Shown here: piece by piece, positions 34,729-46,381 of the stretch | Layout: each line of letters begins with the position of its first letter | Position numbering within the stretch: the stretch's first letter is position 1 | Assembly (NCBI GenBank): GCA_014218235.1 | Contig: CM024766.1 | Location: 20,805,346-20,869,345 of the forward strand | DNA: 64,000 bases | Source: Colocasia esculenta | Taxonomy: Eukaryota > Streptophyta > Magnoliopsida > Alismatales > Araceae | Reading direction: 5' to 3' | The notes under the pieces: model-generated | Told to the model about the DNA's origin: nothing | Database searches by the model: none | What the model saw: only the letters and a program-made list of their open reading frames with translations | Translations under genes and position numbers: made by a program

Positions 34729-37700
34729 TGTCACGTCCCAGAATTACGCAGCAGATATTAATAAATAATTCGGGTCGATATTTCGAGACGTGAACAGTCA
34801 GCAAATAAGCCACAAGCTAGCACGCACTAATTGAGTATCAACACAACATCATAATAGGGCCCACATGTTGAACACAATATAATTTGTATTCAAATGGAAA
34901 CTAGTACAGGACTAAGATTCAATAAAAGGGAAAGTACATTTAATCCTCACTTTCTACTACATTGTTCTAACACTCAAAATAAACTAACTATAGATAGACT
35001 CATGATTGGAAAGCTCTTCACTCGGACGCATTCCCATCCTCGACTTGCTCTTCCTCTTGAACGTCATAGTCACCTAGATTGGGTAAAATTAGGGGATGAG
35101 CAAACTAGCCCAGTAGGATTTATATCTCAATGTGCGGGCAATGATATAAGTGATTAACAATTTACAACTAGGTAAGCACGATGAATGTCATGATATGCAT
35201 GTACGAATAAAAATCATTAAAACAAGATACATGAAAACAAGCTAGAAACAAGATACATGAAAACAAGCTAGATGGAGTGAACAAGATAGAACAAGATTTG
35301 GGAACAAGATAACAAGATAGAACTAGCAATAGATCACTTTGTACGAGCACGCAAGATTTCACTTGATGTCAATAGCTTTCAAGAACGCAAGATATCACTA
35401 ATTGCAATAAATGCAGGATGGCCATATCACGCAAGCAAGCAAGCAAGAATGTACGAGCACAATCAAGTAACACTAATCAGGCACGTAGACACTAATGTAC
35501 ACCGAGAAAAGATCCATCAAGAATGTACACCAGGACACGTGTATGTGGTATTGTATCTATCATTCAACAAGCAAGCAGGACTCCCAGCGCAGATGCAACA
35601 CCAGTAATCATTATACCCCATGGTTAACAGTATATCTATGACTCGTCGTCATTGGGGCTAGATTGGAGCCCTTGGACACACACCGTGCCCTGTCAGCATC
35701 TCATGTAAATTTTTAAATGTAGATACCCACAGTCATTAATAATGGCCAATGAGAGTTTCAATAAGTAAGCATGTGTAATGTCATGTTCATGATGAAGATG
35801 GGAACAAGTAATAAGTAATTGAACATGATTTCATGATAACATTGGTCGAGAGATAAATTCGGCAGCATAACGGTACGATTTGTACTTTGGTTAAATCTTT
35901 ACATTAATGGCTTTAGTCTAGATTGTCAATCACACTCACGAGAACAAGAAGAGAAAGGAAGTGCACGCTATCTTCTGGGAACTTCAATGGTACAACCAAC
36001 TCGTCGGCCATGTGGGAATCCATGGTCAGAGGAGATTTACGGAGGCCTTGGTGAAAAGGTCGCTAGTCTACCAATTCGAATGACCGGTAGAGAGTATCTA
36101 ATTTTCCAAGAAAGGGGCTACCTAACAGTGCTAGTGTGTAGTGCGGTACGCGTGTCTCAATTCACAAACCATCGGTCTCAAACTCGCAGGAAGCACTTGA
36201 CATGAAATCAAACTATGCACTTTAACTAATCATGGTTTGCAAGATTTTATGATAACCCTTATCATTTAAACATGGTAGAACAGTAGGAAGATTAATCATA
36301 AGTAGCACGAATGGATCATAACATTTAAGGAGCACTTAGAATAGCATTTATGTAATTAAAGCTTTTAAATGGGTTAATCACTTTTAAGCGATTAAATAAC
36401 AATCATGTAATGATCAGACCCAAGACAGACAATTTACACAGTAATTATCACGTTTAAACAGACCTCGGGTATATACAGTAAAATTTGCAAGAAAACATGT
36501 GGTTTTTGGTAAAAATCCTGAGATCGCGACGCCCCCCAGTAAGGGTAGCGACGGGGTCAGATCGGAACGCGACATAGGCTTGTCTGATCAAGCAGGCGGA
36601 TCGCGACAGGGCCTTATAAGGATGGCGACAGGGCTTGCAAGGCCCGGGGTCAGGTCGCGACAGGCCCCAGTAAGGATCGCGACGGGTCGGGACCAGAAGG
36701 CGACACAGGGATGTGAGCATCGCGATGGGGATGTCAGATCAGGTAGCCTGATAGCGACGGAGCGCATGTCGCCTTGAGAAAGCGACAAGAGGAATGTCGC
36801 AATCGGACCTATGAACGCGACCTATCGGGACATCGCGTTCAAAGGGTCCGTGCCTGACCCTGACAGAGCAAGGATAGCACTTTGGATTGCGGACCAGTCT
36901 TTCATTCTTTTGACACAGGGTTGTTCTAAAATAGATAACAAATTGTACAGTGCATGAAAAATAACGAAACCAATTTTAAAACAACCTAGACATACAAGGG
37001 TACTTCTAGTAAATCGGAATTGGAAAATAAGGATGGTTTTGAAAGGCTTTGATCAAGTTGAACACAAAGTCAGACCAAGTGTAACCTGAAGACATAGTTT
37101 CATGCAGCAACCCTATTACCACGCTTGTAACTCTCTAACTGATGACATTTAGACAAAACGTTCAACACAAAACCTGAAGAGGATAACTAGTAGAATAACT
37201 TTCATAGCATGAGTTTACTCTAATTCGGTCTTGAATCACATGAAACATATGAAGAACAGGGAAAATTCCTAACAGTGCACGACTTTGAGAAAACGCTTAT
37301 AATTCAAAATCTACTCAATGAAATTCGATGAAACCAGAGGGCAATGAAAGCTAACTTGATGCTCTACACATTTGGTATAGGAGATGTTAATATTTGGCCC
37401 GAGAAAACCTACCTTTTGGGTTGATGAAGTCTCGTTCTTCATAAATCCCGTGTTCAGACCACTGTTTGTAGAACGCCTAATACTCCGTGTATACTGCATG
37501 GAATTTGGGCATTACACTTGGGTTAGGAAGTAGACTTGACCTTCTTTCCAGGGGTATAAGCCTTGCACGATGGGATTTAGGTTTGGCCTACCTTTGATCG
37601 GCTTCAAGAAGGTGGTTTGTGCAGGTCGTAGCAGATGAACGGGGGAAGAAGATGAGCTTGGTATGCTTGATCTCCTACTCTCCAGCCACCAAGAGCTCCT

Positions 37701-38116
37701 CCACACGACCCCAGCAAGTTCTAAAACTCCTACCTAGGGTTTGGTGAAGAGTATTTAAGTAACCATGGTGTTTAGGAGTCCTATTGTAACTAGGAAAGAA
37801 GAGTTTTGGGATTGGCATGTTGGTTTCCTATTATTGATGATTTCTTCCTCCATTAGAGAGTCTTGGCCATCAAGCAACTTCCATGGATGGGTAGGCACGA
37901 ATTTGGGTTGCTAAAAGTGGATGATTGCATCCCAATTAAACCCTAATTACCCCTTTTTAATTTTAGCTTATTTATGGTTACAAAATTCCATGCATTTCCT
38001 ATGTGATTTAGCACCTACGATAATGATGCGTATGTTTTAAATACTCTTGTATTATGGAAATTATTTATTTCCATTTATTTAATTTTTTATATAATTAAAT
38101 TTTCCGGGGTGCTACA
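34729..38116 (-). mobile_element. E1 5' LTR
   Basis: 3388 bp. Carries a local duplication of about 20 bases (AAACAAGATACATG unit, about 35222-35265) not seen in the other LTR. TTAAATA box (minus strand) at 37752-37758, AAAGGTAGG at 37597-37605, the conserved block at 35989-36097 and a GCGAC array at 36524-36835. No gene. Confidence 0.93.
36524..36835. repeat. GCGAC / TCGCGAC array (E1 5' LTR)
   Basis: Counterpart of 19362-19690, lacking one 20-base unit between GCGACAT and AGGCTTG. That shows unit loss or gain after insertion. Confidence 0.85.
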
Positions 38117-38121
38117 CATAA

Positions 38122-40105
38122 TATAGATTTAATCATACTGAAATTTACTGAATCACATCAAATCACAATTAACGTGCTCACATAGTCGTTTTTCTCATTA
38201 AAAATCCATAACAATACTTACTGTTATCAAAATAACATGAGATTTTAATCACAGACAAATTTCAGGTTTATAATCACACATGCAAATTTTCATATTTTTC
38301 TGAATCATATTACATTTACAGGAATTAAAACATGCAATCTCATGTCGTTCATAATTTGATTTAACATGGAACATAACATGAATATCCAATTTGATAGTTC
38401 ACAGCCCTAAACCTAACATACTCATCATCACAGGAATTTTCCACGGATTTATTGCACAACACACAATTTACTGTAAATTTTACAAATCCTACGCATGTCT
38501 TCTATTTCCAAAACAGAAATTACAGTAAATCCTACAGTTATGGAGAAATTCTCAAATTTTCAGGGCCTGGACTGATTCGTAGATACATGGTTTATAAAAA
38601 CTTAGGGCATCCCATTCTTCAGGGATCATGTAAACAATGGGAGAACATGCAAATATCCATTTTCCAACATGTATTTCAATAAGTTTAACAATCCATGCCA
38701 TTCACCAAAAAGCACAGAAAATATCACATGCATCCCATGGTCTATTTTACATAACATATATGATTACATTATATCCTCATTCGAAAACACTTCGGAAATT
38801 AATCATATAGAAGGGAGAACAGCTCACTATTCTGCCCTGAAGAGCTTAACGGCATCGTCTGGACGTTAATGGCGCTTTAACGGCAATATCGTTGGCCGCC
38901 AATCTAAGATCTTGAAGGCAATTGATCTTGCCGTCAAGTTCAGGTCTGTGCAAAACACAGACCCGAGCTCCAAATACATGAAGAATGGGGGGATCCAGGA
39001 CACGAGGAAAAATCCAGAAAAATGCTGGGACCTAGGGCACATGTATAGGATTGAGATCTATAGGTTACTTGCCTTTCTAGAAACCTCCAAAGAGATCTAT
39101 GAGCCGGTGAAGCTCTTCTTGGGCAGTCCCAAGAAGTTCCCAATGATGCCTTCCTCCGGGTTCCTTGATGCAGTAGACCCCAAGAAGATGTTGGGGAAGC
39201 CTTCCCCTTTGTCCCAGCTACCTCCTTGTCATGGTAGATGGCCGGAACCAGCTTCAGATGGTCGGATTTCAGCTTGCAAAGGTAGGTTTTTATCACAGTC
39301 CAGAACTAGGGTTTTTCTTCTTTCTCTCCTCTTCTTGCAAAGAGCCCAGGGGCTTTGGGGTTGCAAAGGGCTTGGTATATAGGAGAGGGGACTCTCCTTT
39401 CACGCAGGGGTGATGTGAGGCTTTCACAGCCGTTGGGGACAGCTCCCCAATGGCTGGGGTTGCTAGTCCCCGAAAATTCGGGCTCTGCATGCACTGAGTT
39501 TCAGGGAGCTAGACGTCCACATCCATGGACGGCTACATTAGGGTTGGCGTCAATCGATATGGACGCTGACATATCATGGGCGTCCATCCATGTTGACGCC
39601 AAGACACTCTTCGGCCCGAACATAAAAACATGCAGGTCCATGCTCAGTCCATACATATATGTACATGAAACCTATGTAGTATAACGTATACACCACTATA
39701 CCATGCAAACATCCAATATTTACAACTAAACATAAACATGCATACATAAGTATACCAAGGTGTTATGTATGTAGAATTAGGTATACAATTATCACACGCA
39801 TAAGATAACCTACATACGTACATACACATATGCACTTCATATTTTCGCACACAATATCCATGAAATGGGTAATATAAGGTATACTTCAATATATAGATAG
39901 TACCTGCATAATATTTAAATAGATACCCTATACACAAAATTGGCCAATTACTTATATTCACGATAATAATATACATCCACGCATATACACATGCAAAATG
40001 TATAATTATAATATGCACCATTTTCATGCACGCCATTTATGCAAGAACAAGCAAACATCATATACATAAAATATAAGCGGGAAAAAGAAAATTTGGGGCC
40101 TTACA
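38122..40105 (-). mobile_element. E3 5' LTR, second piece
   Basis: Resumes after the E1 target duplication and ends GGGGCCTTACA. TATATA (minus-strand TATA-like) at 39376-39381. Matches 12509-14494 of the other LTR. Open frames at 38912-39382 and 38940-39296 are LTR sequence and not genes. Confidence 0.9.
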
Positions 40106-40156
40106 CTAATGATTTATATGTCTATTTCTAAGGGACACACAATTTCTTCAAGGGTA

Positions 40157-40490
40157 GTGTCGACACACCCCATACTAGTGTCGACACAATGCTCCAAGCA
40201 CTAAGCCAAAATGTGAAGAAATGTTCAAGTAGTGTCGACACTAGCCCAAGTCAGGTCGACACTAGAAGCAGCTCCCAGAGAAACATGTCAACAGACTTCT
40301 ACATCAGGTCGACACCAGATGCAGTCAGGTCGACACTAGAGAGCCTTCCTAGAAGGCCTGTTTTTCAGTTGGCTATAGCAGGTCGACACTGAACTATCTC
40401 AGGTCGACACTAGATGCCTCTCCCAGAGAACTGTTTTGCCCAGTCTGGGACAGTGTGTCGACACACCCTATGGGCAGGTCGACACACTCC
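40157..40490. repeat. GTGTCGACAC palindrome cluster (E4 5' LTR)
   Basis: Ten copies of GTCGACAC, several as the full palindrome GTGTCGACAC, in about 330 bases directly upstream of the TATA box. The same cluster occurs at 47099-47430, where some palindromes have decayed. Confidence 0.9.
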
Positions 40491-40600
40491 GGAAACTTTA
40501 ACTTAAAGTTTCTCCTGGACACGTGGCTGCTTAGTTTTAAGGGATTTGAGCTAGGGTTCCGTGCCCATGCACCCCAAGGGTACCTTTGGACTATTTAGGG

Positions 40601-40608
40601 TATAAATA
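40601..40608 (+). promoter_or_regulatory. E4 TATA box
   Basis: TATAAATA inside GGGTATAAATACCC, itself an imperfect palindrome, about 110 bases after the GTCGAC cluster. The 3' LTR copy is at 47545-47552. Transcription would start about 30 bases downstream. Confidence 0.75.
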
Positions 40609-41108
40609 CCCTCCTATTGGCCATCCAACAAAAAAGAGAGCCCATACACTTCCAGAAGAAGCCTTTTGGCAGCCAAAGGGGTTTTCCAGATCTGTCTCCA
40701 TCTCCAGAAGCTGCAAGCCATCCTTTCAAGAGGAAGGACAAGGGAATCAAGGGGAATCCCTGGAGAGAAGGTTGTTGTGCAAGGCAAGGGAGCAGATCCA
40801 ACTGAAGAGGCACAGGAGAAGAAGGATTTCTGGCATTTCAGATGCCATCAAAGCAGAGCATCGCCAATTGAGGAGAATCTCCATCGATTTCCATCAAGGC
40901 TCCTCAATTGAAGCGTCTGCAAGACCTCTTCATTGAAGAACACTCTTTCTACATCTATTTGCTTTATTTCTGAGTTTGTTCTTCCTTATTTCGTCAATGA
41001 GATTTGTGCATGAAGTTCTGCACAAATTTCTGTGTACGAAACTGTGTTGAATCAGATCATTGCTAGAGGATCTGATCTCTTTTGTGTTTGATCTATCTTT
41101 TGTACTGT

Positions 41109-41290
41109 GAGCCGTCGAGCTCTGGTTTGTGAGTCGTCGCACTCACTGTGTGGGTTGAGCCGTCGTGCTCAATTTGGAGTCGTCGTACTCCGGTTGTTGT
41201 TTGAGCCATCGTGCTCAATTTGGAGTCGTCGTGCTCCAGGTGGTTCTTGAGTCGTCGTGCTCAAGGGTGTTTGGATTCGTCGTGCTCCTG
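41109..41290. repeat. GAGTCGTCGTGCTC array (E4 5' LTR)
   Basis: About eight copies of GAG(C/T)CGTCG(T/A/C)(G/A)CTC at about 20-28 base intervals. Each unit is an imperfect inverted repeat (GAGC and GCTC) around CGTCG. It lies downstream of the TATA box, so it would be transcribed. Second copy at 48054-48232. Confidence 0.85.
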
Positions 41291-41634
41291 TGTGAGTTGT
41301 ACTCAAGGTTTTGAGTAGTGTGGCCTCACTGTGTGAGGGGTGGACGTAGGAGTCACTGGAGGTGATTTCCGAACCACCTAAAAATCCTCTGTGCAATGGT
41401 TTGAATTGTGGTTTGCCTTTGTATCTCGCTAGATGCATGCATAGGATTTTCGCTCACACTACTAATAGATTTGCTCACACACACTAATCACACTTCAGAT
41501 CAGTAAATTGTTTGGGTGAATTGATCTCTTATTCGAAGTAATTTTTAATTGCTTAAGCTTCCGCACTAATTGGTGTTAGATCTATTCAACCCCCCTTCTA
41601 GATCTGATCCATCCACCCATTTATTCCTAACAAT

Positions 41635-41648
41635 TGGTATCAGAGAGG
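41635..41648 (+). promoter_or_regulatory. E4 primer-binding site
   Basis: TGGTATCAGAGAGG, two bases after the LTR end, matches initiator methionine tRNA and sets the element's orientation to plus. Confidence 0.9.
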
Positions 41649-41843
41649 GTTAATGTCTGTTACTGATCTGATTTGATTGCTTCTGTTTGATCTCTGTGTT
41701 AATTGCTTGAACTGTGTGCTTAATTGCTCTGATTCCTCCTTTTGGCATTAGAGCAGGTTAACCACTCTAATTGTTAGATATAATTCCTTGTTACATTGAT
41801 TCACTGTGATTAGATCTAATAGTCTTTTGTGAGTCTTGGTATA

Positions 41844-43691
41844 ATGGCAAATCTATTTAATCTGCATGAATTTCCTGTTATAATTTCAGAGAAATTACCA
41901 GTCTCACCTTCATTAAGTTTTTCAAAGGAAGCACAAAGAAAAGGATCAAAAGAAATTCACAAGTACTTTATGGCAAAGAGGAGCCGCAATGAATCCATAA
42001 AATCAACAATTCATAAGGTTATGGCTCTAATAACACATTCTAAGAGCTCAGAGCATTCTTCATCCTCTTCAGAACACAAGAGTTCAAATGGGTCTAAAAG
42101 GTCAGGTAAATCAACTCCAGATCCATTTGTGTATTCTAATTCTGATTCTGATGAAGATGAAAGTATGTCTTATGCTGAATTGGTTGAGTTCTGTGAGAAG
42201 ATACAAAATCTTAATGCAAAGTTGAACACTAAAAATAAAGATTTGAAAAAGACTCTAAAACATTGCCATAAAGAAAGTGAAAACTTGAAAAATACACTTG
42301 AATTGCTCCAGAAAAATGATAAAGATCCTTCAGAAGAAATTGAGAATTTGAAAAATGAAGTTCAGAAACTGAATTTTGAAAATGAAAGTTTGAAGGATAA
42401 AATCAAAATTTGTGAAAACAAGTTGTCCAAGTTGAAAGAAAATCATGACCAGTTGGAATATGAAAATCTTGATTTGAAAGAGGAAAATGAAAAATTAATT
42501 GATCTCAATGAAAACTTCAAATTTGACAATGATCAATTAAACAAACAAATTTCTAACATGGCTCATGATCACCAAATAAATGAAAGATGCAAACAACTTG
42601 TTGAAGAAAATTATCATTTAAAAACAAAGATTGAAGGCTTGGTGAATGACAAACCATTAGACAATGATTATAATAATTTAAGTAATCAAATTTCTGATTT
42701 AGAAAAAAAAATTGCTCAATTTGAAAATGAAAAGATCAAGATGAAAAATAGTTTGGATGTCATGCTAAACAAGCTTCAAATTTCATAAAAAGAAGTTGTT
42801 GCATTAAAAGCTGAAAAACAGAAGATTCAAAATGAATTGAAGAACACAAGTCTTACTTCTGTTAAAAATAAGAAAAATGAAAAGAAAAACACAATAACTT
42901 CTGTTAAAACTGTTGTGAACAAGAACCTTGATATCTCTAATGAAAAACTTGTGAAACTTCTTGTTCAGAAACAGAAAGAGAAGAAGAAAAATGCTGATGT
43001 CAAGAAGAATAATCTACTTCCTCCATCAGTCCAAAAAGCTCCAAGGCAAGTTCAAAATTCACATCATGCCAAGAGCCATCAAAAGGTACCTTCTTCTTCT
43101 CATGGTAAGCCTCCTCACATGAAAAGGAGATTTCAGCAAATGCATACATGCCAAGGTAAGTCCCAGGTAAGAAATCCTCTCATTTGCTTTAAATGCAATA
43201 AACTTGATCATCTTGCCAAACATTGCTGGAATAAAGATCAACATTTCAATAAACATGTCAAATCAGTCCAGTGCTTCACATGTCATAAATTTGGGCATAC
43301 TTGTAGGGAATGTTGGCATAGAATTGATAATCTTGTGCATGCTCCCATGTTTCATGTTAATGTACATAAGAATAAAAATCATATTCATGCTGAAAATACT
43401 CAGAAATTCTATGTACATGAAAAAGGAATTATTGCACAAAAAATCTCGTCTAAATTCCATGCTAAAAATCTCCATGATGAAAATCTGAAAAATAGAAAAC
43501 AAAATGTTCAGAATGTCAGTGGTGCATTCTATACCAATAACTCTAAGATTAGAAACCAAGATTCCCGTGTTTCTAGTCTTCAGCAAAATGCACCCAAAAT
43601 AAAATCTTTTTGGATTCAAAAATCATTGTTGCAAATTCATGAAAGATCCTTAGGACCCAACCAAGTTTGGGTTCTAAAATGTGATGCTTGA
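41844..43691 (+). pseudogene. E4 coiled-coil / zinc-knuckle Gag-like protein (one stop)
   Basis: One frame of about 615 codons from the ATG at 41844 (MANLFNLHEF), broken once by TAA at 42786-42788. About residues 60-95 are Ser-rich and then acidic (DSDSDEDES). Residues about 110-330 are a long coiled coil rich in Glu, Lys, Asn and Leu, continuing past the stop. Two CCHC zinc knuckles follow, CFKCNKLDHLAKHC and CFTCHKFGHTCREC, and then a basic His/Asn/Lys-rich tail ending GPNQVWVLK, a form of the GPKxVWVPK end motif of Sirevirus Gag. The usual N-terminal capsid domain of copia Gag is not seen. No protease, integrase or RT follows. It may be a reduced Gag able to bind RNA and self-associate; function is unproven. 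Confidence 0.8.
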
Positions 43692-45395
43692 ATGCTGGAT
43701 GCAGGGATCCTTGTAGTCAATTTCAAGATGAAGGCTTAATGACTATGTCTACAAGGAAAGTAAGTGAAGAGAATGAAAGAAAATGAAAAGCTCAGCAGGT
43801 AAATTCTTCTGAGAGATTCCCTGCTAAATAAAAACTGAAGTCAATTGAAACTCTTATACAAAGATCAATTGGTATATTAAATGGTGAACTGTTGAAGGAC
43901 TAGTCATGCATGTCTGGAAACTATCATTATATGTGAGGAATTACCTCCGCCAAGTACCAATGATCTTCCTTGTGTAAGAGTCATTAATTTAAAAAAAAAA
44001 TCTAAAAATTAGAAAACTTCATGAAAACATAGATGCATTGAGCAAGGTAAAAAGAAAATCTGGAACTGATTCTGTTCATAGTTCTATCAATGAATGAAAT
44101 GCATCTATACCAAAAATAATATCACCTTGGATTCAGAAATCTTTGTTGCACTCTAACACTGATTTCATTGCAGGACCTAAGCAAGTGTGGGTCCCAAAAC
44201 CAGCTTGATCAGCAAGCTGAGGTGTCTTGCAGCCATACATTGTAAATGGATTCAAGATATTGGTTGTGCAAGGCTAGAAATGATTGGAGAACACAAGTAA
44301 AATCTTTGAAAAAGAAATGAAGACTGTTCAGATAAAATTTATTTATCATTTCAAACTTGTATTACTTGAATTGAAATGAATGTTTAATTTTTATCTGAAC
44401 AATGAGAAATGTGTTTCAATGCTACTCCCAACAATGAACTTTATGTCATAACAAATTGGAATCATGTTTGTGTTATCATGCTTGCTTAACTATGACCATG
44501 ATTCTGTGTGCATGTCAACTGATTTGAATTTTTTGTATATCAAATAATAACATGTGGAAGAACAAGTTATGCTTGTTTGGAAGCTATCATTATGCGTGAG
44601 TAAAATACTGCGCCAAGTACCAAAAGTCATGTTATGCTTAAAGCTAATTGTGCTCATAATCATGTGTGAATTATTTGCTAGCCTTTTCATTCCATGCACA
44701 TATTAAGGGGGAGTAAATTTGAAAAAAATGCAAAAATGTTTTCAATAAATGCAATGAATTTCATGCTAAAAAAAAATAAAGTGTAATTGACTCTTTTTGC
44801 AGTGACTATGTGGTATATCAAATGGTGAAATGTGAAAGGACAAGTTAGGCTTGTCTAGAAACTATCATCATGCGTGAGAAAAATTCTCCGCCAAGTATCA
44901 ATAGTCTTTTCTGCATAAAGGTCATCAAGCAAAATGAAAATATCAAAAACTTTATTTTGAGTCTTTGCAAAATTCTTCTTCTTCAATAAATTGTCATGTT
45001 GATATATGCTTGGTCATGTTCATACTCTTTCTGTGCAAATTGCTTGAAATGAACATATCTGAATTGCTTAAATGATCATTTCATAACATGCATATCTTAT
45101 GGGGGAGTGAATTCGAAAGAATCTTTGAGTGAAATGCTGGAGAAATTTGCTGGAAAAATATTCTGTCATATCTGATTCATCATCAACTCCCATTCAGTTT
45201 GTTGACAAATATTCTTGCTCATAAATTCCTCACACTCACATTGCATTGGTATTCTTGGTATATCAAATAGTGATTTGAAGAAAGGCAAGTTAAGCATGTC
45301 TAGACACTTTCACTATGCGTGAGTATATGTCTCCGCCAAGTATCAAGATTCCATTATACAATTGTTGAGGGCGAGTATTTGTTGAGGGGGAGTTA
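43692..45395 (+). repeat. E4 region of four repeated modules
   Basis: No continuous coding frame. Four diverged copies of a module of about 95 bases begin at 43870, 44535, 44811 and 45256. Each has TGGTATATCAAAT, then a core near CATGTCTAGAAACTATCAT, then GCGTGAG, then CTCCGCCAAGTA. GGGGGAG tracts follow the second (44705), third (45098) and fourth (45380). Between modules one and two, 44130-44209 encodes a second version of the Gag-like tail (WIQKSLL and GPKQVWVPK), implying local duplication of the gag end. Confidence 0.75.
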
Positions 45396-46381
45396 TTGTC
45401 TATTCTTCACTAATTTTTCTTGACAATTGTTGTCTATCTTGAACACCAAAATCATCAGAATTGTTGAGTCCTTGTGCTATTTTCTTATGAGAGAATTAAA
45501 ACATTGAAACTGAACTCATTGTGCATTTAGTTTAATTTCAAAGATTCAGTATCATTTCAAGGTTAAGCAATCATAATACTGAATGTTTTTAAAATGATTT
45601 GCAAAACACTATTATAGGCACATGAGTGGCTTTAATATTTCACATGTGTATGTTTAAGCTTTATTTTTACCACATGTTAAGAATAATATTTCTACATTCA
45701 TAGTCATGACTTCTCTTATCAAAGAAAACATATTCCTGCAAAATATCAAAAGAAAAATGATCAATCTGGAAAGATACAAACAGAGCAATGCAAATGAACC
45801 ATTGAGTAACCGTGCCATTTCACCTAACAAGAGATTTGTTTCGCGTCAAAAAGTGGAAATCAAATTTTCAACTCTGTATAAGATAATGAAAGTTAAACCA
45901 CTGAGTAATCAGGAGGTCTTGCATCTGATCAATGTGATCTCTTGCACTAAAAAGTGAGATTTAACTAATTTATTCTTGTATTCTTTCCCAGTTAAAATTG
46001 AAAGAAAATCAAAAAGACCGGATAGAAAAGCTTAAGACCTTAATTAAGTTCATGTTTACTGAGTTTAGACCTATTATTTTACATTATGTTAAACTTAAAG
46101 CTCCTAATATCCTTGTTAAATATTTCTGCTCATTCATATAGGTCACTTTTCTTCACATTTGCATCATTATTTTAACTATATTCAGCTCATTATAATTTGC
46201 TATTCTTTGTGTTGAGTGTGTCCTTGTGATTAAACTTTGTTGCACAATAACAAAAACATTATCCTTTCTCTCATTTGACAATATCACTTTGCCTCACTTA
46301 TTTTGATCATTTCTGAACCTTCATTTCCCATTCATTTTATCTTTTGGTCTCCGACCATCATTATGTCTCTCTCTTATCTAT
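45396..46381 (+). other. E4 AT-rich non-coding stretch
   Basis: No recognisable gene. An open frame at 45706-45957 (83 codons, Lys/Asn-rich) has no family resemblance I can name and is not supported. No pol remnants are seen. Confidence 0.6.

Larger units (their letters stand above)
17592..38116 (-). mobile_element. E1: Tekay/Del-like gypsy element with broken pol
   Basis: Flanked by CATAA (17587-17591 and 38117-38121). The unoccupied target is seen at about 12509 in the other E3 LTR. LTRs are about 3.39 kb and the internal region is 4.7 kb, with gag, protease, RT, RNase H and integrase in that order on the minus strand, which defines Ty3/gypsy. The integrase C-terminal region resembles Tekay/Del chromoviruses. 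E2 interrupts its 3' LTR. Confidence 0.92.
10811..40105 (-). mobile_element. E3: gag-only gypsy element
   Basis: Flanked by CTAAT (10806-10810 and 40106-40110). The uninterrupted target is visible at about 47049 in the E4 3' LTR, which proves the insertion. The element has LTRs of about 3.68 kb and an internal region of only 1.4 kb holding a decayed gag. Polypurine tract at 14495 and primer-binding site at 15879-15890 are both on the minus strand. Its 5' LTR is split by E1. Confidence 0.9.
40111..41632 (+). mobile_element. E4 5' LTR, second piece
   Basis: Resumes after CTAAT and ends CCTAACA just before the primer-binding site. Contains ten GTCGAC palindromes (40157-40490), a TATA box (40601-40608) and the GAGTCGTCGTGCTC array (41109-41290). 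No gene; frames at 40586-40936 recur in the other LTR. Confidence 0.9.

Noticed and set aside
45706..45957. Open frame of 83 codons with an internal PLSN repeat.
   Set aside because: Short, low complexity, AT-rich surroundings and no recognisable family.
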